Shown piece after piece: positions 12,121 through 23,979 of a stretch of 64,000 nt of DNA. Where the stretch lies: positions 193,925,632-193,989,631 of the forward strand of contig NC_135497.1 in NCBI RefSeq assembly GCF_052857255.1. The letters run 5' to 3'. The number at the start of each line of letters is the position of its first letter. Positions within the stretch are counted from its first letter, which is position 1. The notes below the pieces were generated by a model that had not been told where the DNA came from, ran no database searches, and saw only the letters and a program-made list of their open reading frames with translations. The DNA comes from Amblyomma americanum (Eukaryota; Arthropoda; Arachnida; Ixodida; Ixodidae). Made by a program: the position numbers and the translations under genes.

Positions 12121-12650
12121 GTAGTCACAGCTGCCATCTAGCTGCATGCTTCTTTTGTCATGCTATCTGTTAGTGGTTTAACTGCATGGCATTCACTGGA
12201 GTTGAGGAGGCCTCATTTTCATTCATTTTCACTTTATTTAGACTCTTAAACTAAGTGTAAGCAGTTCAGTTATTGCTCGTTTGCAATCAGGGCTAGATTG
12301 TCTCTCGTAAAATTTTAGTTGTACATTTATTTTTGCCAGTTACGTTTGCATATTTTAAGAGGCTTTGTTGAGAAAAACACATTTTGTTTTTATTACTGTT
12401 ATTGCACCCCAGTTTTTGTTTTTGTATTTGCTTCTGGCAGCATCTTTCATTCTTTTCTTCTTTCTGTTACGGCATTGACAGTGAGAATGTTGTGTAATGA
12501 TGAATTGAACTCGTATTGATGATGTATGCTTTTGAGCAATGTGTCCTGTAATTTTCTCGGAGCATGGTCAAGGTAATGCGTTTGTACTGGGTCGCATGCT
12601 TGCCGAATGTTTAATTGTTTGCTTCTACTCCCATTTTCTTCTTTTTCCAG
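12121..12650 (+). other. VIRMA intron d-e
   Basis: Short intron. A pyrimidine-rich tract at about 12205-12245 (TTCATTTTCACTTTATTTA) resembles a minus-strand LINE 3' tail but is too short to call. Confidence 0.7.
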
Positions 12651-12746
12651 TTCAAAGATGTGACTGCAGTTCCTGTGCTGCTGCACACCTACATGTTGCT
12701 TGGTATGGTGCCTCCCTCATCGCCTGCACATTCACTTGCTCAGAAG
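12651..12746 (+). CDS. VIRMA: VIRMA exon e
   Basis: A strong acceptor, TTCTTTTTCCAG, ends at 12650 and the donor AAG|GTATGA starts at 12747. The exon has 96 bases, 32 codons, phase 0 to 0. It encodes FKDVTAVPVLLHTY, then MLLGMVPPSSPAHSLAQK. The intron before it is only 530 bases, the shortest in the window, which suggests exons d and e escaped the insertions that lengthened other introns. Confidence 0.9.
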
Positions 12747-13180
12747 GTATGACTCCTGGTTGCCAACTGGGTGTGTCTTGGTGAACTCTGACGGATAAAA
12801 GTTCGTGAGAGGGCTGCTGCGGGCTAGTTGGCCTGGTGCTTGCGCTGTTCCTTTTTTTAAGCAAATGTTCTTTTATGTGAAATTGGTCTGCTTTTTCCAT
12901 CCTTGAGTTGTTGAAGTATGGTTTCTGAAACCTACTTTGAGCAAAGTCCATGCTCTGATTACTCAACTGCCATACAAGTGCTGAAAGGTTGCACAAAGTT
13001 ACCTGTGCATCGGGCTTCTTTTCTAAAGAAGGATCAATGGTCCGTGATTCGCTTTTGTCTCTGGATCTCCTTGGGCTGCCTTTTTATCAGTGTTCACTCG
13101 TTGTCACAAGCAGGCAGGTCTGCATTTACTTCTTGCAAGAAGTTGCAAGTAATTTAGACAGTAAATGAGAAGGCACAAAT

Positions 13181-13202
13181 GGGGGGGGGGGGGGGGGGGG
13201 GG
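13181..13202. repeat. Homopolymer of 22 G
   Basis: Uninterrupted G run in an intron. Confidence 0.9.
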
Positions 13203-13599
13203 CTGCAGTAACATGCATGAACGTACAAATGTGCATACACATTTGAACATAACGGCTAATTTTCAGATTCATGTAGTAAATAAATGCAGTGTCAGGGCAA
13301 AGGCAGAGGTGTGCAGCCAAAGCTGCTGATGGGCGTTAGTGAACCTTCATTAGCAGATAACACTAGTGCCGTTTTTGTTATGTTGGCAAAGAGGAGTGCT
13401 GATGCTGTTTTCAAATAGTTTTTAAAAGCGTTCCCTAATCCATTTGCTTCTAAAGACAGATTTGTCGTTTTCACTCTAAAATGTTTGCTTTGTGTGCGTA
13501 TCGACAGAGCAAGCCACATGCTTGGCCCCATATTTTTGGGTAGCAGTTTTCATGCCACATGACTTTAGTTGCTCACTAGTTTCAAAAATACCGTTTTTA

Positions 13600-14755
13600 T
13601 AGTTAAACCTCGATTTAACAAAGTTGATAAAATCGGCGGTTTACTTCGTAATATTGAAATTTCGCAACATTGAAATTCGCTTCCTAGCATGCTTAGAATC
13701 CTTCAAAAATGCGCTGCAGGTAACTCGCAGGAAATGTCTTTATTTGCAATTAAAATGCTTCTTCAGCCCTTCCTTCGCCAGCAGCAATGGCATTACGCGC
13801 GTCTTATGTCGCGAGCTGCCCCAGCACGTCCATCCCACCTGCCACATTGTGTGTGACGGGAACAACGCACTTGTCTCGAGTTTTGGTTTTTCTGTCATCG
13901 TCATAATCATTCTTTTAAGTGCCCTGAGCACACCGCAGATACGACGTTGCGTTCTGCCTCTGTCACCGCTGCGACCTTGTGGCCGTCGACGGCGGCCTCG
14001 CAATGTGCCACGCCGTCAGCCCCCTCCCTCCCTCACATTTTCCTTACTCTTCTGTTTTTAAACGTGAATTCGATGCCGGCCGCGGCAGTCGAATTTCGAT
14101 GGAGGCGAAATTCTAGGGGCCGTGTACTGTGCGATGTCAGTGCACGTTAAAGAACCCCAGGTGGTCGAAATTTCCGGAGACCTTCACTACGGCGTCCCTC
14201 ATAGCCTGAGTCGCTTTTGGACGTTAAACCCCCATAAACCAAACCAATCTTCTGTCTTTTTTCATATCAGCAAGAACGAGGAGCGTGTCCTCCAATCACC
14301 AACCGATGAAATGAAATCAGGCCAACCCCGCTCCTCGTTTTCTGCCATAAGCGCGAGTGTCTGTCTTTTTGCACATAGGCGCGTTGTCTAAATTAGAAGC
14401 GAGGTTGTCAGCTGTGAAGCACATGACGGACTTCACAGCTGACGGGTGTGCCAATGGCACTGACATTCCAGTCCTTTTACCAAGCTTTGGGCATCCGTAA
14501 ATGCGATAAACGCGTTTATATGCGGCGTGCTGACTTCAAGCACAAGGAGCGCGTCATATTCGGTGCTGATTCACTGGTTTTGGAAGAGATAGCAAGAGCC
14601 GGCGGGCTGGCCTGGCAGGCTGCCAAGACTGCGCAGATGCTTGTGCCAGTCTCGCCCCTACTGCACCAAATGGCGTGGCCTGCTGCGCACTCACCACTAT
14701 GTTACCATCGTATTTACGTCTTCCATGCGCTCTGTATCTGAAAGCAGTGTGGCGC
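13600..14755. mobile_element. Tigger-related non-autonomous element, right end missing
   Basis: The left terminus AGTTAAACCTCGATTTAACA and the following CTTCGTAATATTGAAATT match the ends at 268 (inverted) and 32819. The interior is collinear with 32819-33530, sharing CCTAGCATGCT, CTCCAATCACCAACC, CATCTGTAAA-type and GGCTTCACAGCTGAC-type blocks. The right terminus is absent. A SINE is inserted at 14056. Confidence 0.75.
14056..14247 (+). mobile_element. Ruka-type SINE, 5' truncated, inserted in a Tigger-related element
   Basis: The copy starts at the tRNA B-box region (TTCGATGCCGGCCGCGGC) and runs through the family body (GTGCACGTTAAAGAACCCCA, then GGTGGTCGAAATTTCCGG) to TTAAACCCCCATAAACC. 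It is flanked by the 8-bp duplication TCTTCTGT at 14048-14055 and 14248-14255. The tRNA A-box half is missing. Confidence 0.88.
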
Positions 14756-16007
14756 CCATATAGACCTTATCAAAAATGCTGCCATCTATCAGAAGAAAAC
14801 TGAAATGAGCAAGCGACGCCATGTTGGGGGATTGCAGTAACATGATTGCATGGTGCGGATCGTGTGAGTGGCTTTCTCAGTTTGGTGATCCTTTTATTTT
14901 AAGGTTTAAGAGAAAAATAACGAGTGACAAGTGGTCTGCAGACCTTCCTGTGTTGCCTACATTTCCGAGCGATTTTGTGGATACTTAATGTGTGTCGAAA
15001 ACACAGTCAGAGAGGCACCGTCAGTGAAGCTAGAAATTCACAACGGAGTCGTATGCCAACCTGCCGAAATTAAAGACCAAGAAGTGTACTGGGCAGGTAT
15101 ATCTTTTCTTTAATTTTTAAAATGTCAGACTCAGACTTCTTCAGTTGTTGTGCTGTGTTCGTTTGTTTTCTTCTTGTGTCAATGATAGGGGTTGAAGTAA
15201 TGTGTCCGCATTGCATGGCCAACAGCGTTTCGCGATTGTGTACTCAATTACGAGTGTGCGCCTTAGTGAAACTTGCTGATTGTTTGTTTTTCTCAAGTGT
15301 CACAGTACCAGCAGTACCATCTGACAGCTTAGTTTCCATGACCTTTAGGTTATGTTGTGCCGTTTCATTGCACGAAGAGCGCACATGTGTAGTGGTGTCC
15401 AGTGCTAAGGGAACAAGGGGGCCAACGCTCTGCAGAACGCCTGCTAGCACTAACGCTTAGGCCCACAGACTGCGTGGAAAATTTGCTCTTCCACACAATT
15501 CCATTTCGCTCTTAAAAAAACAAAGGGCACATGACCCTGAGGTCCAGATGCAAAACTAATTATGTGTGAGAAACTACTAGCTGACCGACGCAGTGCGCCG
15601 TAACTGCTACCAGGCAGGAGTGCTCCTTGGCAAATACAAGAGAAACAGACAGCTTAGTTTTGGGCCTTTTTAGTTCTGCGCATGTTATTTGTTTTGTGAC
15701 TTTATCTGCAGTCTAATTATCACCTCTCGAAAAGAACTCAACACCCGCAAGCAGCTTCCCACTGGCCTCGTATCGTGTTCCCGGCGAAAATGAAATAAAG
15801 TGTATGAAGTTGGCACTCTCATCTTGTTTCCTTGGTTATCCTTGGGTCTTTTTTTGTGTACAGCAAGGTGCAGAGCAGTACTTAGGCATTTTGGACGATG
15901 ATAGATACCAACGTGAGCGTTGCTAATCCTGTAGTGTGCTTTCAGACAAAGGTTTTGTTTTATATACGTGGCTAATATTTCTTTTTTGCTTGTTTTTCCT
16001 GCACTAG

Positions 16008-16080
16008 GTGTCCGTGGAAGTAATTGAGGCTTTGCTGACATATACACAACCTCAGCTGAGCCCCACTGAGACGGAGGAAG
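16008..16080 (+). CDS. VIRMA: VIRMA exon f, followed by a GC donor
   Basis: The acceptor TTTTTCCTGCACTAG ends at 16007. The exon is 73 bases, phase 0 to 1, encoding VSVEVIEALLTYTQPQLS then PTETEE. No GT donor gives the right phase. The sequence at the 3' edge is AAG|GCAAGT, the textbook GC-AG donor. With it, the split codon becomes G|CC (Ala) and reads into exon g as EEALNKSLW. The first GT downstream, at 16085, would shift the frame against exon g. Confidence 0.85.
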
Positions 16081-16653
16081 GCAAGTGTCAATCGCAGCTC
16101 ATTGTTGCCCACCCAGGCACTAACCTGCCTCTCGTTATTGACAGAGAAAACGGGAATTCGCAACCTGCATAGAGCCCCGAGCTTTTCTGTGGGATGTGAA
16201 GTAGTGTTATGTTTTTGACATGACAAGCCAAATATGTTTTTTTTTTTATGTGTGTGTTCTTAAATTGCAATGAAACAATTGTAAGTTTCCTGATGGATCC
16301 GAATCTGTTGTGCCCGATTATAGAACTAGATTGGATCGAATTATTCTTTATATTGATTAGTTTCCGAGCACCATAAAGGTACAACATGAATGTATAGGAA
16401 AATGTATGACAGCACATCTCGGAAGGTTAGCTTTCCCGCATGGGCTGCAGGTGCTATGGTGCTGCGTAGCACGCGTAGACCAATTATGACGTGGATTTTC
16501 CTTGACATACGTGGCGGGTGCGTACCCAGCCAACCAGAATATGCGTTTTTAGCGGGTAGCGCTAGTTGTGCCCGCGTTGTCACGTAGTTGGCATGTACGA
16601 TGCGTCGTGCTGCCATTGGCAATTTCACATGGTTTTCATTGTCTCTGTGTGCG

Positions 16654-17104
16654 CGCGATGGCCACCACGAAACGGTAGAACTTCCCCTTTTCCATGAAAC
16701 TGGAATTTATCAAGCGAGTAGAACGAAGTGGGAAGAAATTCTGAAGTCGCTATAGCGTACAAGATTCCGAGAAGCACGCTGAGCACCATTTTCAAGAACA
16801 AGGCTGACGTTCGGTCTAAAGCGGAGAGGAGACCCAGCGCTCGTGGTGCCAGACGTGTACACACGTCTGACGTGTACACACATGTCTGATTGAAGTGCTC
16901 CTACATAACCTGAGGACTGGAAGAGACCTAAAAGTTGACCTCTTAGGCTCCCTTTCTATGCTGTGTGGTTCGTGGAATTATGTCAAAAATAAAACTATAC
17001 AGAACTGCTTCCGACATTCTGGTCTCTGCTTTGCCAGAGAAGACAGAGAAAATTCTTTATTGAGTGAGCTGGACAAAGCTGTCGCGGGTCCTGATGATTT
17101 GTAG
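16654..17104 (+). pseudogene. Tigger/pogo-like transposase, N- and C-terminal parts joined by deletion
   Basis: From 16654 the reading is MATTKR, a stop, then FSMKLEFIKRVERSGKK. After a one-base shift it continues with VAIAYKIPRSTLSTIFKNKA, a CENP-B/pogo-type helix-turn-helix (IPxSTLSTIxKNK). About 40 bases later, in another frame, it reads SLSMLCGSWNYVKNKTIQNC and FRHSGL, which belongs near the C-terminus of Tigger transposases (WDxVxxxTIxNCFRxAGF). The whole DDE catalytic core is missing, so this copy cannot act. The family is clear; the exact deletion ends are not. Confidence 0.75.
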
Positions 17105-17815
17105 AACCAGTTGTCCAAATTTCCTGGCGTTATTTGTGACGGGGCAGCCGTAGGTTACTTTGTTTTCATGTACGATGACGTTGAGACCACGGGAGAGCTT
17201 GCAGACGAAGCCATCATTGCTGAGGTTAGGATAACCGGGACACCACTGATGCGAATTATGACGAGGACTTGAGAGAACCTGTGCCCGTATGCTCCATGCA
17301 CTCGGCACGGTTCGCCGATATTGCGTGTCAATAGAAGGCCGCGCTCTCAGCTGTTTGGAGTCTATTTAACATTGAAAAATCTGTTTTTGCTCTGGCAGTG
17401 AAGATCAAGAACCATAATAAATTCACTATTATTTCGCTCGGTAATCTGCGTGCAGTAAGTGGGTATCATAGAAATACATTTTTTTCCATCTCAGTGTGTT
17501 TGTATGTTGTTAAATATACTGCTACTCTTTTATCGAATTACATGTTATATCGAACTCATAGGAGCTTTTTTTGCTTGTTCGACAATTTTTTTGTGCCATT
17601 GTTCAGTGGGGCACAGAAAAAAGTGACACAGAGAATTTTTGACCAAATTTTATAAACGTGTGAAAGCAGATTTACATGAACAATAATGACGACGATGAAG
17701 ACAGAGAATTCTCTCTCTGTGTCTTCGCGCTGCAGATGGAAGTTGATGATGAAGACGTGCAGTGTATAGTGTGAGAGTGTGGTGCAGTTAACATGAGGCG
17801 CACGTGCTCAGCGGT

Positions 17816-17905
17816 GGCGACACCCTAGTGGTCCCGAGCACTGGCCAGCGAAGCTGATGTGTTTGCGCCACCGCAGGTTCGACTCCCAGTCCCGAAAATA
17901 TTTGT
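17816..17905 (+). repeat. Possible tRNA-like SINE remnant
   Basis: CCTAGTGGTCCCGAGCACTG resembles a degraded A box and GGTTCGACTCCCAGTCCC a B box, spaced about 45 bases apart. No second copy or target duplication was found. Confidence 0.3.
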
Positions 17906-18849
17906 TTCATTTATTTTTATTATTTATTTCTCTTGGCACAAAGCTACAAGCATTGCAAGATACTTGGCACAAATTCACATACATTGCAAGATCTTGCTCA
18001 GGGTTTACCCATTGAAAAAGTGCTTTCGCACTAAAAGGAAAGGTTAGGAGAGCATGCAAGATCACTTTAAGAAATGCACTAGCATTGTTCTGGCTGACAG
18101 AAAAGTGGTATGAAAAAATGGTATGGTATGGTACTCGCCCAAGAAATGGTATTGTTTATTTAAGCACCAACGAGCCCGCTTTTCCCTGTTATCTATGGCT
18201 TTATTGCCTGGTGTATGTCTATGTATGTGCAAGTTGTCCTCAGTGACTTGCAACATGCAAGATATGGTCGGAGCTTTCTTCACGGAACGGTGGGATCCTG
18301 GTGGCAGCGATAAGTTGTGTATCTAGGTTCTTACGAAAAGAGTAGAGCGGTCTGCATTGTTTATCATGATTAGGTCCATACAAAGAGTGGGTTTTTGTCT
18401 TAAAGTGAATAGTAATTTTCTTAATATAGTTTTGAAACAAATCTTTCAAATACTTCTGGCACACAGAGAAGGTTGAACGGCACAATAACAGCACCCTTAC
18501 ATAAAATAGCTAAGAGTGCATTAAAGGTTTGTCATACTCATTGAAGCTCTGTTGACTTTCTGCAGAAATGGCCATAGGAAATTAGGAAAGTCTACCTACA
18601 TGCAGAGCTGACTTATTTTCGGGGTGTGGGACCTATTTGTGGGACCTCCAACTGCTATTAAAAGGACGCTAAAGGGAAATGACAAGCTTAGATATAAATA
18701 CAGAACATCAGAAATTCTATCAACGTTTTTTCTAAGCGGTAAGTCGCGCTCGCGAAATCCCCGCTTAATTTGCGCACCCCCTTCTTAGAGCCCTAATTAC
18801 TGAATAAAAAATGCGCAAATTATGCGCGTAAATATGGTTTACTAACAGC

Positions 18850-19396
18850 TGGACCTCACGCCTTTCCGTCTGCCGCAGGCAACGCGGACTCTGTGATACA
18901 TGTCCATGTCAGATCTCTGTGCCTTGAAAACCCATGCTATAATGCACGCTGCAAGAAATTTAAATTTCAGTTTATGTCAAATTGTGTAAGCACCAAGCTC
19001 ATGGCACCGATGTCTGGCTATGGCAGATTGCTTTGTCACACGCAGGCCTGCGTGAAGCAGCCCTGCTTTCCTACCTGCGCCCGCAAGAACGTTTCCCCGC
19101 ACCTTTGTGCAAAGGCGCGGGGTAACTACCTTTAGGTGATGAGCCAGAGTTGTGGGGAAGCTCTCTTGAGGGGTACATCTTTTAGAGAGGAAGTGTTCTT
19201 TCAGATTTCTTTCAGATTTCAGAATGCTAAGCGAGTTACATTATGCGGAGTCACTATGGGTCATGGTCCCTGCGAGAGTTTGTCTTAACCGAAAGATGCG
19301 CAGTACGGTTCATCTTAAGCAGATTTTTTTTTCTTTTACACTGGGCATCCGAGAATTGATCTGAACCGAGTTGGTCGTAACGGGAGTCTACTGTAA
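18850..19396. repeat. Degraded element related to 45300-45888
   Basis: Shares CATGTCAGATCTCTGTGCC and, near its right end, the GTCTTAACCGAAAG, GTTCATCTTAAGCAGATTTT and GTCTACTGTAATT series with the copy at 45300-45888. Left limits are uncertain. Confidence 0.5.
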
Positions 19397-19559
19397 TTAA
19401 GGAACAATATGATGAAGTTTTAGTGAATGGTAATGAAAACATGTGCCGTGACTGAAGCCTACAAACAGTGGCAGGGCTTGTAGGCTACAGTGAAATATTG
19501 AAACATAGAATGCTTTTTTTTTTGCGAACTGTATCATGCATTCTTTTTCTTATATTCAG

Positions 19560-19696
19560 CCCTGAACAAGAGTCTGTGGACCCAGATGATCTCGGAGTTG
19601 CTGAAATTTACAATGCGTGGGCCTTGCACCTTTCTAACAGGCCTTACTGTCTTCTCTGAGCTACTTCCCTTGCCTTTACCCTTGCCTATCAGAGAG
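19560..19696 (+). CDS. VIRMA: VIRMA exon g
   Basis: The acceptor CTTATATTCAG ends at 19559 and the donor GAG|GTAAGG starts at 19697. Length is 137 bases, phase 1 to 0. It encodes LNKSLWTQMISELLKFTM, then a Cys-Thr-Phe-Leu stretch and the distinctive FSELLPLPLPLPIRE. The alternating Leu-Pro motif is the single most diagnostic VIRMA segment in the window. Confidence 0.93.
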
Positions 19697-20341
19697 GTAA
19701 GGAATATGCCATCTACAAGCTCTGTGATCAACTTTTCATTGCTCTTAACTGTTGTTACATTGAAAACAGTTGCAAGTAATTTGGTTTTCCTTCTATTGTT
19801 TTTTTAGCTTGAGTGCCTACTTTTGATTTCTGCGTGTCTGTGGTGTAAAACTTTCATGTGCATTTTTAAATCCTTTGTTTTACAGGAGTATAGGCACCTA
19901 ATTTTTCATTGCATGTTTTTTTTGTTATTATGCTCATGAGCAGCTTTTTCAGGCGAAAGTGAGAGACTAGGTTGCCGGAACCAGCTTGTCGCGATTGCCT
20001 TGATAATGACCTGTCCTTCCCGATGCACACCTGTGCTCAAGTGGGAACGAGTCAGCACCAGCTAAATAGCCACTAAGGAGATAATGGCGATGTAATGAAA
20101 AGAAATAAAGGCAGCAATGGCCACTCTGCATCTTTCCCTTAGGGATTCAAAGGTTGTAGCGTGCGTATATTGCCGGGTTTAAGTCGACATTTTAGTAAAA
20201 AATTATTCAGAATTGAGGAGTTGATGTATACATAGCGCCAACATATATGCGGGGGTCTAACATAGTTTTGTCTCAGCCATGGATAGTATGTGCTCTATGC
20301 CGATGCCCATGCCTGGCAGGACACACGGAGCTCCATGTGTA

Positions 20342-20835
20342 AAAAAAAGTCAGTAAATTCGTTTATAAATTGGTTCTAGTAAAAAAAAAATTCCAATTGT
20401 GTGCCATTTACCCGGCTTGCTTCCGCTGGCGGTCGCTTTCTAGAACGAACAGTTGCGAGGGCGGAAAACTTCTGGTAACCTCTTGAACCCGAAACTACTG
20501 AACCGTTTGCTGTTTCCTGTCTCCATTTGCCTCCATCTGTCGGCCGTGCGATTGTTCTTTTGCAAGTTTATTGCTTTGAGCTGCACATGCACTGTCATGC
20601 CACCCTGCGGGAAGGAGGTGGGCGGTGTGCGTCTACTTATACTTAGAATTAGCTTTTTTTTTGGCCAACAAGGTATGCAAGTTGGGAATTCGATGTATAG
20701 TATTGCACATTATGACCTTTTTAGAGTATTTTTTTTTAGAACGTGTTTGCAAAATCTCCGCATAATTTGCGCACCACCTTTTTGAAGCCTTATTTTGAAA
20801 AAAAAAAGTGCGCAAATTACGTGAGTAAATACTGT
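20342..20835. mobile_element. Copy of the 59510-60279 TIR family, left end missing
   Basis: Collinear with 59700-60279: it shares AAAAAGTCAGTAAATTCG, CCCGAAACTACTGAACCGTT and the right end GTGCGCAAATTACGTGAGTA and AATACTGT. A similar right-end fragment (GCGCAAATTATGCGCGTAAA) lies at about 18755-18838. Confidence 0.7.
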
Positions 20836-21308
20836 GTCTTGTGTTGAAATTTGTTTCTCTACACAACAGCAAATTTTTTAAATACACGTGTTTCTGGCGT
20901 GCATACTGTAGTTACTGAAAGCAGTGAATCTTCCCGGCAACGCCAGAAACAAAATTAAGGCAAATGGATATCATCTTCTAGCACACAGTTATTGCTTCGT
21001 CTATAGAGTCGAGTGTTGATGCTGCAAAATCACGAGAACAGTGTCGCTGCTCAGCAGTGTCAGTGTGAGAAGAGAACACCACATTGGGTGCCATGCTTGT
21101 GCGATCACCCCATGGTGACAAGCTTCGAGTCAAGCTTAAAAATATTTCCTCGTGCGGCTGACAAAAATAAAATTACTATAAAACTGAAGTACACTACTTT
21201 TTCAACATACTGAATGGTGTTGTCCAGAAGCGGCTCGAATTGCTCAGAGTGGGGCATTTTGCTACAGGGTTCAAATTGAATGATTTTTATAAGTGCGGTA
21301 AGGAAAGA

Positions 21309-21868
21309 TTAAAAGCGCTCTGTACCACCTTCTGAAGAGATTATGTAAACTCACTCAATCACTGCATTCTCTCGTCATAAACACCTGAGCCAAATAATAC
21401 ACTTCTACACACAGCAGAGAACCCACAGTCGGGCGCAAATGTTGGCGAGTCCTTTCCGGCGATTTTTGTATGCTTGCACCCTCCCCTCCTCCGTTGTGCG
21501 CTGCTGCATAATTCTGTTCAGAGATAGCTATTGGTTAGATTCTTTCAGGCTTTTTTTTTTTTTTACTCAGCTATCATTGCCGCAGCCAGTAAGAAGCATC
21601 GCTTTGGCGTGACAGGAAGCTTCGCCTCCCAGGGAATTCCTATGGTGGGGTCGGCGGAGGAGCGCTGGCCCATTTTAGCGTGCAAAAAGTGACAAGAGGA
21701 AAGGGAAAGGCGCGAAGACACTGAAATTTAAATTTTGACTACTGATAACTCGGCTTCTACAAAATGCAATAAAAAAAATCTTGCTGGAAGATATTCATGA
21801 AGTGGTGTCCTTTAATATTTCAGGAATACCACACCTTTATTGAGAGCCCGTTTCAGAGCCCCTTTAAG
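21309..21868. mobile_element. MITE with TTAA-containing ends, copy 1
   Basis: The left end TTAAAAGCGCTCTG pairs with the right end, whose reverse complement is TTAAAGGGGCTCTG. TTAA on both sides could be a piggyBac-type target duplication or part of the repeat. About 500 bases match copy 2 at 23980-24476 in the same orientation, including CCTGAGCCAAATAATACACT and GAGGAAAGGGAAAGGCGCGA. No ORF is kept. Confidence 0.75.
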
Positions 21869-22829
21869 AAGTAAAACCCCCCACGTAGTGCCACCGCTCT
21901 TTCGGGCTTAAAGCTGCCCACTGCTGCAGCAGACAGTTTTGCAGACAGTTTGCCCTTTGTTCCCATCTTTACTCTTCACTGCTCTTTTACTGCCTTCCCT
22001 TTCTCGGTGGCCTCCGCCGCCTCTTTTCATTTTTATTGCCAGCTTTATTTTTTCTCATGCACACTGTGTGCTTTGCCCCACAGCCCCAAGGGTGGACACC
22101 CCAATAGGTTAGAAGCAGGATTCTTCTTCAAGGATGTAATGTCTTGACTTCAGCCATTGTAAAAGTGCTGGGCTTGATGTCTTCTCAATAGTAGCCCCTC
22201 TAGTTGTCTTTGGTCTTTCGTTTGTCGCTGCAGAATCCTTGGTTTTGACACCATATGTTCGGGAAAAGACCAGAGCTCAAGACTCCTCACATACATAAAG
22301 GCAGCAGTCTTCGAGCTTTAGACAGCTGCTTAAAAATAGTAATAAAAAAATAAAGCATGTGCTGAGCACACTAATTAGATGATCTTCATTTTCCTCTCTC
22401 TGTGGTTCAGTTCCTCGGTAATAAACCTGCAACAGTTGCAGGGCATTGAGTGAATGCATTGTTTGAGTGAATGCATTGTTCATTCACTTCAGGTGCAGTG
22501 CATACAGTGTTAGTCAATAATCTGTCACCCACAACTCCCTAGTAATTTCATGCATGTTTTGTAAATTTCTTCATTCTTTTGACTTGGTTATTGCATGTAT
22601 TTCAGTGTGTTCCGAATGAGACTTAACAGATAAACTTAGGTAAGATAAGAATAAAAAGAATAAAAACCATGGGTATATTTCAGTGAACGTGGTTTTTTCT
22701 GTGCTGTAGGAAGAGGCAGATTTGTGTCGTTAGGAATGAACTCTCTCTATTGTCGTCAGATCTATGTTTAGTATGGTAAGCGACATTTGGCTTTTCATGA
22801 AAAATTGTTCTCTTGTTATTCTTGCATAG

Positions 22830-22938
22830 CCTCTTCGTGCTGAGGATCTCACAAAGGTGGTGAATTGTCGCAAGCTCTGGAGTGCTCATTTACACTCCCT
22901 GAGTGCAGATATACAGGAAATTCTGGGAACACTTGGCT
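22830..22938 (+). CDS. VIRMA: VIRMA exon h
   Basis: The acceptor TTATTCTTGCATAG ends at 22829 and the donor GCT|GTAAGT starts at 22939. The exon has 109 bases, phase 0 to 1, and encodes PLRAEDLTKVVNCRKLWSAH, then LHSLSADIQEILGTLG. The next exon lies 8.5 kb away beyond the longest intron in the window. Confidence 0.88.
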
Positions 22939-23979
22939 GTAAGTTGAACCTCTTTACTTTCTTTATTTAATTAATCAAATTTGTTCTGAGTTTTTGATCT
23001 TGCTATAGCCCCGTCTGGGTGTGTTTTCTTTTTATTCTCATGAATTTCTAAGTGGTTATTCTTTTAACAAAGAGTTGTGCAGAAGCCTTTAAATGTTCTC
23101 TAAACTGAAATTGTTGCTTGAAAGTAATCTTGTTTGCTGAGTTGTTCACAAGAAGATCTCAAAAATTGGGTTGAAGTGCATTGGGGTTGAACTGAGAAGA
23201 GTTACACTCTGCAAGGCTGGCTAAAGAAAGAAAAAGACTGCTTTCTGTTCTTGTTTTTGCACGTTTTGCCATATTGTATTGCAGTAGAACCTCACTGTTA
23301 CATTTTTCGTGGAACCATGGGAAAAGAAACCTACCAGCTGGGAAATGTAGCCGATAAAAGTGCATGAAAAGATTGTACATTATTGTCTGCTGCATTTTTT
23401 TTTTATTTCCTGAAAGCACAAGTTGCTGCTTTAGAATTCGCAAGGCTTTGTGGCTCCCATGATCATTATGCATGTTCACAACATTCTAAATACTCTGCGA
23501 TGGTTGTTCCGTCCAGCTGAGCAGCTATCGGTGGAAGAGTGGCAGCGGTGAGGAGGGAGCCGCAAAGTTGCGGTGCACATGTGCTTCTGCACTCTTTTCA
23601 TGTCATTTGCTTTAATCCTACAGAATCCTCATCTGCTGGAGTATAGAAGTTGTTTCTATTAATTTGTGCGGGACAATAAATAAAGCGGACGACAGAGATA
23701 AGACTCTGAGCCAACCCACGCAACCGCATCTGGCACAGTGCTGCTGGTGCAGCCTCACTTGTGGCATAGTTTTGTTATGGCACCTTCAGTCGCTCACATT
23801 GCAGTGGTGATGGAGCTGCACCAACAGCAGCAACAAAATTCATGCGGCCTGTGAGTGTTCATGGTGTCAGCACAGTACAGCGCAAAGCACTGAACATGGT
23901 AGCAGTCAAGCACAATGGAATATAGAGCCCTGGTTTGACCACCTTGCTGTCCCCATTCTGTACTTTCTTATGAGGAGAG

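Larger units (their letters stand above)
12747..16007 (+). other. VIRMA intron e-f
   Basis: Contains a 22-G run (13181-13202) and a Tigger-related element (13600-14755) interrupted by a truncated SINE. From 14756 to 16007 nothing was recognised. Confidence 0.75.
16081..19559 (+). other. VIRMA intron f-g (GC-AG intron)
   Basis: Contains a collapsed Tigger (about 16625-17110), a possible tRNA-like SINE remnant (about 17816-17905), a fragment of a TIR family (about 18700-18838) and a degraded element (about 18850-19396). Remaining stretches show nothing recognised. Confidence 0.75.
19697..22829 (+). other. VIRMA intron g-h
   Basis: Contains a 5'-truncated TIR element (about 20342-20835) and a MITE with TTAA ends (21309-21868). 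Sequence outside these is AT-rich with nothing recognised. Confidence 0.75.

Noticed and set aside
16085..16090. GT donor for VIRMA exon f five bases downstream
   Set aside because: It gives a phase that does not fit exon g, while the GC donor fits in both phase and consensus.
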